Assembly (NCBI GenBank): GCA_009694195.1
Contig: SHVQ01000008.1
Coordinates: forward strand, 22,219-86,218
From: Rhodospirillales bacterium
Lineage (GTDB): Bacteria > Pseudomonadota > Alphaproteobacteria > Rhodospirillales > SHVQ01
Length of the DNA: 64,000 nt
Reading direction: 5' to 3'
Part shown: in pieces, positions 33,765 to 43,541 of the stretch
Numbering within the stretch: the first letter of the stretch is position 1
How the letters are laid out: every line of letters begins with the position of its first letter
The notes under the pieces: generated by a model
Databases searched by the model: none
The model's input: only the letters and a program-made list of their open reading frames with translations
Told to the model about the DNA's origin: nothing
Program-made: the position numbers and the translations under genes

Positions 33765-35087
33765 ATGTCGGTCGATCCGCGCAATCTCAGGGACTCGTAC
33801 ACGTACTCGCCCGATGTCATCGGCGAGATCCAGCGGGCGGCAAAGGAAGGGATCTATTCGATCCGCGGCGCCGGGGCCAAACGCAGGCTGCCGACGTTCG
33901 ACGATCTCGTGTTTCTGGGCGCCTCGGTCTCCCGCTATCCGCTCGAAGGCTACCGCGAAAAGTGCGCGACCGATGTCGTGCTCGGCACGCGCTTTGCGAA
34001 GAAACCCGTCCACCTGAAAATCCCGATCACCATCGCCGGCATGAGCTTCGGCGCGCTCGGGGTGAACGCGAAGCAGGCGCTCGGCATGGCCGCCTCGCAA
34101 ATGGGAACGTCCACCACGACGGGCGACGGCGGCATGGTCGAGGAGGAACGGCAGGCCTCGAAGACCCTCGTCTACCAGATCCTGCCCTCCCGCTACGGCG
34201 TCAATCCGGATCACTTGAGACGCTCGGACGCGGTCGAGGTCGTCATCGGCCAGGGAGCCAAGCCCGGCGGCGGCGGCATGCTGCTCGGCCAGAAGATCAC
34301 CAAGCGGGTCGCCGGCATGCGCACGCTGCCGGAGGGCATCGACCAGCGGAGCGCGTCCCGCCACCCCGACTGGACGGGGCCCGACGATCTGGAGATCAAG
34401 ATCAATGAGCTCCGCGAGCTCACGGATTGGGAGAAGCCGATCTACGTCAAGGTCGGCGCGACGCGCACGTATTACGACACCGCGCTTGCCGTGAAAGCGG
34501 GCGCCGACGTGGTCGTGGTCGACGGCATGCAGGGCGGCACGGGTGCCACCCAGGACGTGTTCATCGAGAACGTCGGAATCCCGACGCTTGCGGCGGTTCG
34601 CTTGGCCGTAAAGGCACTGCAGGAGCTGGACATGCACCGGAAGGTGCAACTGATCGTGTCCGGCGGCATCCGCTCAGGCGCGGACGTGGCGAAAGCAATT
34701 GCCATGGGGGCGGACGCCGTTTCCATCGGCATGGCATCGCTCATCGCGCTCAATTGCAACGCGCCGCTCTATCTCGAAGACTACGAGAAGCTCGGGACGG
34801 CTCCCGGCTTCTGCCACCATTGCAACACCGGGCGCTGTCCGGTCGGCGTGACGACCCAGGACCCGGAGCTGGAAAAGCGCCTGGATCCCGAGCAGGGTGC
34901 CCGGCGCGTCCGCAATTATCTCTCCACGCTGGTGATGGAAGCGCAGACCCTGGCCCGCGCCTGCGGCAAGTCGCACATACACAATTTGGAGCCCGAGGAC
35001 ATGGTGGCGCTCACCATCGAGGCCGCCGCGATGGCGGGAATTCCGCTCGCCGGCACCGACTGGATTCCCGGAAGGAATCCGCTGTAG
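33765..35087 (+). CDS. glxD: FMN-binding glutamate synthase-like subunit (GlxD / MgsC-like)
   Basis: A 440-residue TIM-barrel protein with the FMN and 3Fe-4S region of GltB: TTTGDGGMVEEERQASKT near 120, VVDGMQGGTGATQDVFIENV in the middle and the cluster cysteines in FCHHCNTGRCPVG near 345. It would join 2-oxoglutarate with ammonia, or with methylamine in the N-methylglutamate synthase version. The start has a GGAGTGAAAG site within the element's outer edge, so the element may now supply part of its leader. glnT follows after 35 bases. Confidence 0.9.
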   Translation: MSVDPRNLRDSYTYSPDVIGEIQRAAKEGIYSIRGAGAKRRLPTFDDLVFLGASVSRYPLEGYREKCATDVVLGTRFAKKPVHLKIPITIAGMSFGALGVNAKQALGMAASQMGTSTTTGDGGMVEEERQASKTLVYQILPSRYGVNPDHLRRSDAVEVVIGQGAKPGGGGMLLGQKITKRVAGMRTLPEGIDQRSASRHPDWTGPDDLEIKINELRELTDWEKPIYVKVGATRTYYDTALAVKAGADVVVVDGMQGGTGATQDVFIENVGIPTLAAVRLAVKALQELDMHRKVQLIVSGGIRSGADVAKAIAMGADAVSIGMASLIALNCNAPLYLEDYEKLGTAPGFCHHCNTGRCPVGVTTQDPELEKRLDPEQGARRVRNYLSTLVMEAQTLARACGKSHIHNLEPEDMVALTIEAAAMAGIPLAGTDWIPGRNPL

Positions 35088-35122
35088 GCTTTGCCGCCAC
35101 GTAAAAACAGGGGGGATCAGGG

Positions 35123-36430
35123 ATGAGCACGGACCTGGAAAAAATCGCCAAAAGCCGGAAGATCAAATACTTCCTGATAAGCTTCGTCGACATGTTCGGC
35201 GTGCTCCGGGCGAAGCTCGTGCCCGCCCGCGCGATCGGCATGATGCAGCGGGACGGCGCCGCGTTCGCAGGCTTCGCCACCTGGCTGGACATGACGCCCG
35301 CACACCCCGATATGTTCGCCAAGCCCGATCCCGATAGCCTCATCGTGCTCCCGTGGAAGCCCGAGGTCGCCTGGCTCGCGGCCGACCTCTGGATGGACGG
35401 CAAGGAAGTGGAGGCCTCGCCCCGCGTCCTCTTGAAGCGCCAGCTCGAGCGGGCGGCGAAGCTCGGCTACCGGATGAAGACGGGCGTCGAGTGCGAATAC
35501 TTCCTCATCAACCCGGACGGCACCGCGATCTCGGATGCGCGCGACGTGCAGCCGAAGCCCTGTTACGACCAGACGGCCTTGATGCGCCGCTACGATGTGA
35601 TCTCGGAAATCTGCGACGCCATGAACCTGCTCGGCTGGTGCCCTTATCAGAACGACCACGAGGACGCCAACGGCCAGTTCGAAATGAACTGGGACTATGA
35701 CGACGCGCTCCGGACCGCCGACAAGCACGCGTTCTTCAAGTACATGACCCGCACGATCGCCGAGATGCACGGGCTCCGCGCGACGTTCATGCCGAAGCCT
35801 TTCCTCGGCCTCACGGGCAACGGCTGCCATGCGCACGTTTCGGTCTGGGATTCCGCGGGGAAGAAAAACCTGTTCCTCGATGCGAAGGGCGAGCTCGGCC
35901 TTTCCAAGCTCGCCTACAGCTTCCTCGGCGGCATCATCCACAACGCGGAATCGCTCTGCGCGTTCTTCAATCCCACGATCAACAGCTTCAAGCGGATCAA
36001 CGCCCCGGTGACGGCTTCCGGCGCCACGTGGTCGCCCAACACGATCACTTACAGCGGCAACAACCGCACGCACATGATCCGCATCCCGGAGGCCGGCCGG
36101 TTCGAGCTCCGGCTGATGGACGGCGCGGTCAACCCCTACCTCGGGCAGGCGGGCGTGCTCGCCGCCGGCTTGGACGGCGTCAAAAACAAGCGCGATCCGG
36201 GGAAGCGCCTGGACATCGACATGTACGCCCTCGGGCACACGGTGAAGGGCGCGAAGAAGCTGCCCTTGAACATGCTCGATTCCGTTCGCTTCGCCGACCA
36301 GAGCAAGGTGCTCCGCGACGCCTTCGGGAACGCGTTCATGGACAGCTACGTGAAGCTAAAAATGCGCGAGTGGGCCAGCTTCAACAGCGCGCTCACGCCG
36401 TGGGAGCGCGACAACACGTTGGATTGCTGA
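35123..36430 (+). CDS. glnT: Glutamine synthetase III-like ligase (GlnT / gamma-glutamylmethylamide synthetase-like)
   Basis: A 435-residue glutamine-synthetase fold. The beta-grasp domain begins KIKYFLISFVDMFGVLRAKL. The catalytic domain shows VECEYFLI, NDHEDANGQFEMNW, FMPKPFLGLTGNGCHAHVS and RIEAGRFELR-type ATP/metal motifs (RIPEAGRFELRLMDG). It ligates glutamate to ammonia or, in GmaS, to methylamine. The glxBCD plus glnT grouping is known in rhizobia, and the near-identical mgsABC-gmaS grouping in methylamine users. Sequence inspection alone cannot choose between them. Confidence 0.9.
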   Translation: MSTDLEKIAKSRKIKYFLISFVDMFGVLRAKLVPARAIGMMQRDGAAFAGFATWLDMTPAHPDMFAKPDPDSLIVLPWKPEVAWLAADLWMDGKEVEASPRVLLKRQLERAAKLGYRMKTGVECEYFLINPDGTAISDARDVQPKPCYDQTALMRRYDVISEICDAMNLLGWCPYQNDHEDANGQFEMNWDYDDALRTADKHAFFKYMTRTIAEMHGLRATFMPKPFLGLTGNGCHAHVSVWDSAGKKNLFLDAKGELGLSKLAYSFLGGIIHNAESLCAFFNPTINSFKRINAPVTASGATWSPNTITYSGNNRTHMIRIPEAGRFELRLMDGAVNPYLGQAGVLAAGLDGVKNKRDPGKRLDIDMYALGHTVKGAKKLPLNMLDSVRFADQSKVLRDAFGNAFMDSYVKLKMREWASFNSALTPWERDNTLDC

Positions 36431-36445
36431 AGGGCGGGAATCCAG

Positions 36446-36610
36446 CCCCTCACCCTTCCCTCTCCCCCAGATGGGGGAGAGGGTTGCTCAGGGTCTGCGG
36501 GGAATCCCCGCAAGTGTCCCCTTGGGTTGGCGCGGCGTCAGCCGCGCCTTACCCGCCTGCGGGGCCGAAGCCCCTGCGGCGCGGCGAAGGCCCGGAGCTG
36601 GGTGAGGGGG
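36446..36610. repeat. MITE-like palindromic repeat, copy 1
   Basis: The ends are CCCCTCACCC and GGGTGAGGGG. Inside is a perfect 11-bp hairpin (CCCTCTCCCCC-AGAT-GGGGGAGAGGG, 36458-36483), a GGGTCTGCGGGG unit and a GGCGCGGCGTCAGCCGCGCC stem. Shorter copies lie at 39223 and 49390. It occupies nearly the whole convergent gap after glnT. Confidence 0.8.
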
Positions 36611-36629
36611 TGACGATGGGCGTCGGCCG

Positions 36630-37880
36630 TTACCGCTTCAGATAATCGTAGGCGGTCATCGCGATCGTGCGGAACACGCGATGCACGTCCTCGACTGCGA
36701 CCGCCTCGTCGGGGCCGCCCAGGTTGTGGGCGTTCGGCCCGCAAAGGATCGCCGGCATTCCCGCCCGGCGGTAGAACCGGCAATCGGAATAGCCGAGCCG
36801 GTAGTTGAGGTGGACGTCCTCGCCCGATGCCTCGGCGGCGTTCTTCAGCGCCAGCCGCACGATCGGATGATCGGGATCGGTCCACGCCGGCTCGAACGAC
36901 GACATGATCGTGAAGGAGACCCCGGAAACGCTCGTGAGCCGGCCCGCGATCCGCTTCTGCATTTCGGCGACCGAGAGCCCGGCCGGAATGCGGACGTCGA
37001 GGCGGGCCAGCGCCCGGCCGGCGACCAGGTTGAAGGCCTCGCCGCCTTCGATGACGCCGACGTTCACGGTGACGGCGGTGAGATTGCGGATTTCACCCGA
37101 GTCCGCGCCCGCGCGCGCGCCCGCCGCATCGACGGCCGCGCGAACCTGCGCCGGCACCTCCGGAGCGGGCCCCTCCAACGTTTTGATCGCGGTGATCGCC
37201 CGGATCAACGCATCGATCGCGCTGACGCCCTTGTGCGGGTGCGCGCCGTGACTTGCGCGTCCTTCCGCCTGGAGCTCGATCCAGAGATAGCCCTTCTCGC
37301 CGAAGCGGAGCACGGTCGGCGAGCCCGCATCGGCGTTGAGCACGGCATCGCCGCGGGCCTCCGGCACGTTCGCCACCAGATAGCCGGTGCCGAAGCTGCC
37401 CCCGGTTTCCTCGTCGCCGACGAGGGAGAGCACGATCCGGCCGCCGAGCTGCCCCCGCGCCGCGGCGAGGGCCCGCACCGCGAGGATCTCGCAGGCGACC
37501 CCGGATTTCATGTCGGCGACGCCGCGCCCCAACAGGCGGCCGTCCTTCAAGGTGCCTTCGAGGGGCGGCACCGTCCACGTCCCTTCGTCGCCGACGGGGA
37601 ACGTGTCGAGATGGCCGTTGAACACGAGGGTCGGGCCGGGCGCGCCCAAGTCGATGATACAGTTGAGATTGATGCAGTCGGGCTTGGGCTCGATGCGCGC
37701 GACCCGGAGCCCCTCGATGCCGTCCAGCTGCTTGAGACAAAAGGCGGCGGCGGCAACCGTGTTCCCGGGGGGATTGATCGACGGAATCCGGAGGAGAGCC
37801 TGAACGAGCGGGATCAAATTCTTTTCGTCGGCCGCGAGCCGTTTCTTGAATGCAGACCGTGCATCGCTCTCCGCCGACAC
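36630..37880 (-). CDS. M20 family metallopeptidase / acylase (ArgE/DapE type)
   Basis: A 416-residue di-zinc amidohydrolase. Metal ligands are visible in order: FNGHLDTFPVG (His), GVADMKSG (bridging Asp), GDEETGGSFG (Glu pair), LNADAGSP (Asp) and CGPNAHNLGG (His). A dimerisation lid domain lies in the middle (SHGAHPHKGVSAIDALI). It cleaves N-acyl amino acids or small peptides. I placed the start at the GTG 37880, just after the MFS stop. It forms an operon with the MFS gene, suggesting uptake and hydrolysis of one substrate. Confidence 0.87.
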   Translation of the reverse strand: MSAESDARSAFKKRLAADEKNLIPLVQALLRIPSINPPGNTVAAAAFCLKQLDGIEGLRVARIEPKPDCINLNCIIDLGAPGPTLVFNGHLDTFPVGDEGTWTVPPLEGTLKDGRLLGRGVADMKSGVACEILAVRALAAARGQLGGRIVLSLVGDEETGGSFGTGYLVANVPEARGDAVLNADAGSPTVLRFGEKGYLWIELQAEGRASHGAHPHKGVSAIDALIRAITAIKTLEGPAPEVPAQVRAAVDAAGARAGADSGEIRNLTAVTVNVGVIEGGEAFNLVAGRALARLDVRIPAGLSVAEMQKRIAGRLTSVSGVSFTIMSSFEPAWTDPDHPIVRLALKNAAEASGEDVHLNYRLGYSDCRFYRRAGMPAILCGPNAHNLGGPDEAVAVEDVHRVFRTIAMTAYDYLKR

Positions 37881-37888
37881 CGTCCACC

Positions 37889-39154
37889 TCAGGCAGTCGC
37901 CGGACGCAGGCGTCCGGCGCGGGTCATCTGGACGAGCATCGCGATGATCGTGAGGTTGGTGATGTTGAACGCGATCCCGATGGCAAATGCATATGTGTAG
38001 CCCCCCGTGAGGTCGAAGGCGTAGCCGCCGACCCAGCCGCCGAGCGCCATGCCGAGGCCGGCGAACAGGTCGATCTGCGCGTAGCGGCGGCCGACCTCGT
38101 GGACCGGCATGTATTCGCGGGCGATGGCGATGTTGCTGGGTCCGATGCCGCCCCACCCGAGCCCGAACAGAACGGCGACGACGTAGAAGGTCCAGAGACT
38201 ATCGATCGCCATGAACAGGCAAAGACCGATCACCTGCGCGGCCGAAAACATGAGCAGCGTCGGCAGCCCGCCGAACCGCTCGACGACGGGCCCGAAGACG
38301 AGCAGGCGCGTGACCAGGCTCGCGGCCAGCATCAGCGAGAGGACTTCGGCGGCCCTGACGGCCGGATACCCGATGTCCGTCGCGTAGGCCACCACATGAG
38401 CGTGCGGGATCGCCATGGCGACGCAACACCCGATGACCCCGAGGGAGAGCGCGACCTGCAGGACCGGCGTCGAGAGGACGGGCCCGGTCGCGGCCTCGAC
38501 CTGGCGGCGGGGGGTTTCGCCTGAGCGGACGTACGTTTCCCCGCGACCCGCCTCAGCCGCGGGCGTCCTCCGCATGAGGATGAAGCTCAGCGGCACCATG
38601 GTCGCAAGCGCGAAGACGCCGTACCAGAAGAACGTCTCCCGCCACCCGATGGTGTCGTTGAGGTAGCGGAAGATCGGCGGCAAAATGATTCCGCCCAGGC
38701 TCTGGCCGCTTGAAACGATGCCGATGGCAAGACCGCGGCGGCGGTCGAACCAATGCGTCACGTTGGCGCTGAGCGGCGCATAGAGGCTGGCGACCCCGAG
38801 CAAGCCCATCATCACGCCGAACGCGACATAAAACTCCCATTGGCTCGTGGCCGTGCTGGCGAAGATCGCGCCGGAGCCGATCATCACCGCACCGATCAAG
38901 GACGGCCCGAACATCCGGCGCGAACGGTCCATCCAGGCGCCCATCGCGATCGCGCCGAACCCGCCGCCGATGAAACTGAGCGCATAGGCCGTCGAGGGAA
39001 CTGTCCGCGGCCAGTCGAAGTCCTGGGAAATGCTCTTCAGCATCACGACGAGAGCGAACTGACCGCCGAGCCCGATCAAGAGAAGCGCGACCGAAGCGAA
39101 GAGCACGGCAAACCGGTAGTTGCGGTCGATGCTGTCGCGGACGGATCGCAACAC
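37889..39154 (-). CDS. MFS transporter
   Basis: A 421-residue protein with twelve hydrophobic helices. The loop 2-3 signature is GAWMDRSRRMFGP and loop 8-9 has GPVVERFGGLPTL. The pattern of the helix 4-5 region (NVTHWFDRRRGLAIGIVSSGQSLGG) is that of the monocarboxylate/oxalate-formate-like MFS group. It is followed by the M20 peptidase after eight bases, so it may import an N-acyl or carboxylate compound. The substrate is unknown. Confidence 0.87.
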   Translation of the reverse strand: MLRSVRDSIDRNYRFAVLFASVALLLIGLGGQFALVVMLKSISQDFDWPRTVPSTAYALSFIGGGFGAIAMGAWMDRSRRMFGPSLIGAVMIGSGAIFASTATSQWEFYVAFGVMMGLLGVASLYAPLSANVTHWFDRRRGLAIGIVSSGQSLGGIILPPIFRYLNDTIGWRETFFWYGVFALATMVPLSFILMRRTPAAEAGRGETYVRSGETPRRQVEAATGPVLSTPVLQVALSLGVIGCCVAMAIPHAHVVAYATDIGYPAVRAAEVLSLMLAASLVTRLLVFGPVVERFGGLPTLLMFSAAQVIGLCLFMAIDSLWTFYVVAVLFGLGWGGIGPSNIAIAREYMPVHEVGRRYAQIDLFAGLGMALGGWVGGYAFDLTGGYTYAFAIGIAFNITNLTIIAMLVQMTRAGRLRPATA

Positions 39155-39222
39155 TGAAGGCCTCCCGGGTCGATCCTGCGAGAGTACCCTCGAACGCTTC
39201 GCGCCGTCAGCTTATTGAATCA

Positions 39223-39317
39223 CCCCCTCACCCAGCTTCGGGTAGAGCGCGGCTGACGCCGCGCCAACCCTACACAACCCTCTCCCCCGTATAGGGGGAG
39301 AGGGAAGGGTGAGGGGG
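39223..39317. repeat. MITE-like palindromic repeat, copy 2
   Basis: A 95-base unit with perfect 11-bp terminal inverted repeats (CCCCCTCACCC/GGGTGAGGGGG) and an internal CCCTCTCCCCC...GGGGGAGAGGG hairpin, in the orientation opposite to copies 1 and 3. It fills the gap between the RND stop and the MFS start. Confidence 0.85.
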
Positions 39318-39323
39318 CGTACA

Positions 39324-42300
39324 CTATTCCGCCGGTTGCGGATGCTTCTGCGCGGCCCCGGCGGGAAGCGGCTTCGGCTTGCGGCCGCGGATGACCGTGT
39401 AGACGCTCGGAATGACGAAGAGCGTAAAGAAGGTTCCGACCAGCAGGCCGCCGACGATCACCCAGCCGATCTGCTTCCGGCTCTCCGCTCCGGCGCCCGT
39501 CGAGAGCGCCAGCGGGATGGCGCCGAGGACCATCGCGCCCGTGGTCATCAGGATCGGGCGAAGCCGGAGGACGGTCGCCTCGATGACGGCCTCGACCGGC
39601 GACTTCCCGGCCTCCCGCATCTGGTTCGAGAACTCGACGATGAGAATGCCGTGCTTGGTGATCAGGCCGATGAGCGTGACGAGGCCGACCTTGCTGTAGA
39701 CATTGAGCGTGCCGCCCGTGAGATGGAGCAGCAGAAGCGCTCCCGCCATCGAGAGCGGCACCGTCAGCATGATGATGAAGGGGTCGATGAAGCTTTCGAA
39801 CTGGGCGGCGAGCACCAGGTAGATGAACGCGAGCGCGAGCAGGAACATGACGAAGATGTCGGCGCTCGACGTCTTGAACTCCCGGGAGGGGCCCGCGTAG
39901 TCCGTGCGCGCCCACGCCGGCAGCACCTCCTTGGCGGCGGCCTCGACGGCCTGAAGGGCGTCGCCGAGGGCGTAGCCCGGCGCCACGTTGGCCGTGAGGG
40001 TGACGGAGCGAAGCTGGTTGAAGTGATTGAGCTCCCGCGGCGCCACGGTCTCCGTCACCCGGATCAGGTTGGCGAGCGGAATCATTTCGCCCCCTGGGGC
40101 GCGCACATAGATCTTGTGAAGGTCGTCGGGGTTGCGCCGGTCGACGTCGCCGATCTGGACCACCACGTCGTATTGCTTGCCCTCGCGCTTGAAGCGGGTG
40201 ACCTCGCGGCCGCCCAACATCGTCTCAAGCGCCCGGCCGAGGGTCTCGACCTCGAGCCCGAGCGTCGCCATCTTGTCGCGGTCGACGGCCACCTTGAGCT
40301 GCGGCGTATTCAGCTTGAGGTCGGTTTCGATGTTGAGGAGCGTCGGGTTCCCGTCGAGCTTGGCGATCAGCCGATCAGCCATCTGCTGAAGCTCGAGATA
40401 GGGGTGCGACGTGAGCACCACGAACTGCAGCGGCTTGTCGCGGACGCTCTGGCCGAGCGGCGGCGGGTTGACGGGGAAGGCCAGGATGCCCGGGATCTTG
40501 AACATCTCCGGCGCGATCGAAGCGGCGATCTCCTGCTGCGTCCGCGTGCGCTCGCCCCACGGCTTGACGCGGACGAAGGAAATCCCCTGCGCCACGGTCG
40601 GGAACCCGGAGACGACGAAGTATTTGTTCACCTCCGGCACGGCGGCGAAGATCTTTTCCAGTTCGCGCGCGTAGCTGTCCGTATAGGTGATCGTCGAGCC
40701 TTCCGGCGCGATGAAGATGCCGACGATGACGCCCTGGTCCTCGAAGGGCGCGAGCTCCGACTTCAAGAGCTTGAAGAAATAGACGCTGCTGCCGGCGACC
40801 GCGAGGCCGAGGAGGATGACGAGGACGCGCGCCCGCAACGCGCGGGTGAGCACGAACCGGTAGCCCTGGGTCAACCGGTCGAGACCCCAGCCGACGGCGC
40901 GGGAGAGCGGGTTCGGGCGCGCGTGATGGCGGAGCATCTTCGAGCACATCATCGGCGAGAGGGAGAGCGCGACGAATCCGGAGACCAGCACCGCACCGGC
41001 GAGCGTCCAGGCGAATTCGGCGAACAGCCGCCCGGTGCCGCCGGTCATGAACCCGATCGGCGCATAGACGGCAGCCAGCGTCAGCGTCATCGCGACCACC
41101 GCGAAGCCGATCTCGCGGCTACCGCGCTTGGCGGCCTCCATCGGCGGCATCCCGGCCTCCACGTGCCGGTGAATGTTCTCCAGCATCACGATCGCGTCGT
41201 CGACGACGAGCCCGATCGCGAGCACGAGAGCCAGGAGCGTCAGCGTGTTGATCGTGAACCCGCAGACGTACATCAGCGCGAACGCGCCGATCAGGGAGAC
41301 CGGGATGGTGACGAGCGGGATCATCGTCGCCCGCACCGAGCGCAGGAAGATGAAGATGATCAGCACGACCAGCCCGGTCGCCTCGAAGATCGTGCGGTTC
41401 ACGTTCTTGATCGATTCCTCGATGAAGACGGACTTGTCGTAAGCGACCTCGGAATTCATTCCCTGCGGCAGGCCCTCGATGATGCGCGGCAGCTCCTCGC
41501 GGATGGCGCGCGAGACCTCGAGCGGGTTCGCCGTCGCCTGCTTGACGATGCCGAGCGCGATCGCGTTGCGCCCCCGGTAGCGGGCGATCCGGCGCTCGTC
41601 GCGGGCGGCGAGCTCGGCGTGACCGACGTCCGAGAGCCGCACCAGGTAGCCTTTGTCATCCTTGAGGATGAGGCGGTTGAAATCCTCGGGCGTGCGCATA
41701 TCGGTTTCCGAGAGCACCGTGAACTCGCGGCGCGCACTTTCGATGCGCCCCGACGGCACCTCGACGTTCTGGCGCCGCAACGCCGCTTCGATGTCCTGCG
41801 GCGTGAGGGCGAACGCCGCGAGCTTCGAGGGGTCGAGCCAGATCCGCATGGAGTAGCGGCGCTCGCCGAAGATGCGCACTTCGGCGACGCCCGAGAGCGT
41901 CTGCAACTGGTCCTTCACGTAGCGGTCGGCGTAGTCGGAGATCTCGAGCGGGCTGTGGCGGTCGCTGAAGAAGGCGAGGTAGAGGATGGGCTGGGCGTCC
42001 GCCTCCACTTTCTGGATCACCGGCTCGTCGATCTCGTCGGGGAGCTTGCCGCGCACCCGGCTCACCCGGTCGCGCACGTCGGCGGCGGCGCCGTCGGGAG
42101 CGCGCTTCAGCTTGAAGACGACGGCGATCTGGCTGCTCTCCTGGCGGCTGACGGAGCTCATGATCTCCACGCCTTCGATGCCGGCGAGGGATTCTTCGAT
42201 CACCTGGGTCACCTGGGTCTCGACGATCTCGGCGCTGGCGCCCCGGTAGGTCGTCTGCACCGTCACCACCGGCGGGTCGACGTTCGGGTACTCGCGGACC

Positions 42301-42398
42301 GAGAGACGGTCGAAGGAGACGAGGCCGATGAGGACGATGACGAGGCTCATCACCGTCGCGAACACGGGCCGCCGGATGCAGAGATCGGAAATCGTCAT
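39324..42398 (-). CDS. RND efflux pump inner-membrane protein (HAE1 type)
   Basis: A 1024-residue AcrB/MexB-like proton-driven exporter. It starts with the family hallmark SDLCIRRPVFATVMSLVIVL, and VREYPNVDPPVVTVQTTYRG begins the first porter domain. The proton-relay Asp pair lies in LAIGLVVDDAIVMLENI near residue 400. Two sets of six helices flank large periplasmic loops. With the adaptor upstream it forms a tripartite pump, but no outer-membrane channel gene is present. The C-terminus ends KPLPAGAAQKHPQPAE. Confidence 0.95.
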   Translation of the reverse strand: MTISDLCIRRPVFATVMSLVIVLIGLVSFDRLSVREYPNVDPPVVTVQTTYRGASAEIVETQVTQVIEESLAGIEGVEIMSSVSRQESSQIAVVFKLKRAPDGAAADVRDRVSRVRGKLPDEIDEPVIQKVEADAQPILYLAFFSDRHSPLEISDYADRYVKDQLQTLSGVAEVRIFGERRYSMRIWLDPSKLAAFALTPQDIEAALRRQNVEVPSGRIESARREFTVLSETDMRTPEDFNRLILKDDKGYLVRLSDVGHAELAARDERRIARYRGRNAIALGIVKQATANPLEVSRAIREELPRIIEGLPQGMNSEVAYDKSVFIEESIKNVNRTIFEATGLVVLIIFIFLRSVRATMIPLVTIPVSLIGAFALMYVCGFTINTLTLLALVLAIGLVVDDAIVMLENIHRHVEAGMPPMEAAKRGSREIGFAVVAMTLTLAAVYAPIGFMTGGTGRLFAEFAWTLAGAVLVSGFVALSLSPMMCSKMLRHHARPNPLSRAVGWGLDRLTQGYRFVLTRALRARVLVILLGLAVAGSSVYFFKLLKSELAPFEDQGVIVGIFIAPEGSTITYTDSYARELEKIFAAVPEVNKYFVVSGFPTVAQGISFVRVKPWGERTRTQQEIAASIAPEMFKIPGILAFPVNPPPLGQSVRDKPLQFVVLTSHPYLELQQMADRLIAKLDGNPTLLNIETDLKLNTPQLKVAVDRDKMATLGLEVETLGRALETMLGGREVTRFKREGKQYDVVVQIGDVDRRNPDDLHKIYVRAPGGEMIPLANLIRVTETVAPRELNHFNQLRSVTLTANVAPGYALGDALQAVEAAAKEVLPAWARTDYAGPSREFKTSSADIFVMFLLALAFIYLVLAAQFESFIDPFIIMLTVPLSMAGALLLLHLTGGTLNVYSKVGLVTLIGLITKHGILIVEFSNQMREAGKSPVEAVIEATVLRLRPILMTTGAMVLGAIPLALSTGAGAESRKQIGWVIVGGLLVGTFFTLFVIPSVYTVIRGRKPKPLPAGAAQKHPQPAE

Positions 42399-42410
42399 CG
42401 GCCCCCCGTC

Positions 42411-43490
42411 CTAGCTCGCGCCGGCCGGCGCCACCGCGCTGCCGTCGCGGATCTTCAGGTGCCCGGCCTTGACGATCACGTCGTCGGGGCCGAGGCCTTC
42501 GACGATCTCGATGACGCCGGCGCGGTAGAGACCGGTCTTCACCTTGGTGAGGACGGCTTTCCCGTCGACGACCTTGAAGACGTACTGGGAGTCGCCGCGC
42601 GGGAAGACCGTCTGCTCGGACACCAGGATCGCGTTCTCGCGCTGGTCCAGCATCAGCGTCACGCGCGCATAGAGGCCGGGCCGCAACACCTTGTCCTGGT
42701 TCGGGATGCGGGCGCGGATGCCGATGCTGCGGCCGGCCTCGCTGATGTGCGGATCGATGGCATAGACGGTGCCGTCGAAGGCGCGGGTGGGGAAGGCGTC
42801 GAGCTGGATGCGGATTTGCTGGCCTTCCTTGAGGGCACCCAGATTGCGCTCGGGGATGCGGAAATCGACCTTGATGGTCTCGATGTCTTCCAGATTGACC
42901 AGGTCCTGGCCGGGCGAAATGTAGTCGCCCGGGCTCACCTTGCGGAGCCCGATGATCCCGCGAAAGGGCGCGACGATCTTCGTCGTCTCAAGCCGCGCGC
43001 GAGCCAGATGGACCGACGCTTCGCCGCGTTCGACCGCGGCCCGCGCCTCGTCGCGCGCACGCTCGGTGCCGGCGCCTTTCTGGGCCAGCTCTTCGGCGCG
43101 GGCGAAATTGCGCTTGCTCAGGTTGAGGTTGGCCTGGGCCTCGGCGAGCTCGGCCTTGAAGACCGCGTCCTCGATATTGAAGAGCCGCGCACCCTTGTCC
43201 ACGAACTCGCCCTCCGAGAAGGCGATCGTCGTGATGCGGCCCGGAATCTCCGGGCGGATGATGACGGACTCGTTCGAGCGGAGCGAACCGACCGCGAGGA
43301 CCTCGGCGGCGATGGTTCCCAAGTCGACCTTGGCCATCTCGACGGGGACCGCCGGCGGCGCCGGCTGGCTTTGGAGCGCGGCGTTCGCCGCCGTACCGCC
43401 GCGCCGGCTGTCGGTGAAGTAGACATAGCCGGCCCCGGCGGCAGCGGCCAGCATCAAGAGCGCCAGAGCGGTCATGACCGGTTTGGTCAT
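42411..43490 (-). CDS. RND periplasmic adaptor (membrane fusion protein)
   Basis: A 359-residue HlyD/AcrA-type adaptor. An N-terminal membrane anchor or signal (residues 1-25) is followed by the lipoyl half-motifs VRPEIPGRITTI (reading IIRPEIPGRITTIAFSEGEF) and a coiled-coil hairpin rich in Ala/Glu at about 105-165. Barrel segments such as VAPFRGIIGLRKVSPGDYI follow. It starts the pump operon and has a 12-base gap to the RND gene. A TetR-like operator sits 52-74 bases upstream. Confidence 0.92.
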   Translation of the reverse strand: MTKPVMTALALLMLAAAAGAGYVYFTDSRRGGTAANAALQSQPAPPAVPVEMAKVDLGTIAAEVLAVGSLRSNESVIIRPEIPGRITTIAFSEGEFVDKGARLFNIEDAVFKAELAEAQANLNLSKRNFARAEELAQKGAGTERARDEARAAVERGEASVHLARARLETTKIVAPFRGIIGLRKVSPGDYISPGQDLVNLEDIETIKVDFRIPERNLGALKEGQQIRIQLDAFPTRAFDGTVYAIDPHISEAGRSIGIRARIPNQDKVLRPGLYARVTLMLDQRENAILVSEQTVFPRGDSQYVFKVVDGKAVLTKVKTGLYRAGVIEIVEGLGPDDVIVKAGHLKIRDGSAVAPAGAS

Positions 43491-43541
43491 CGTGCTTTCT
43501 TGGCGCGGGCCGCACCCGCGCCAATTCCCCGGGTCAACAAT

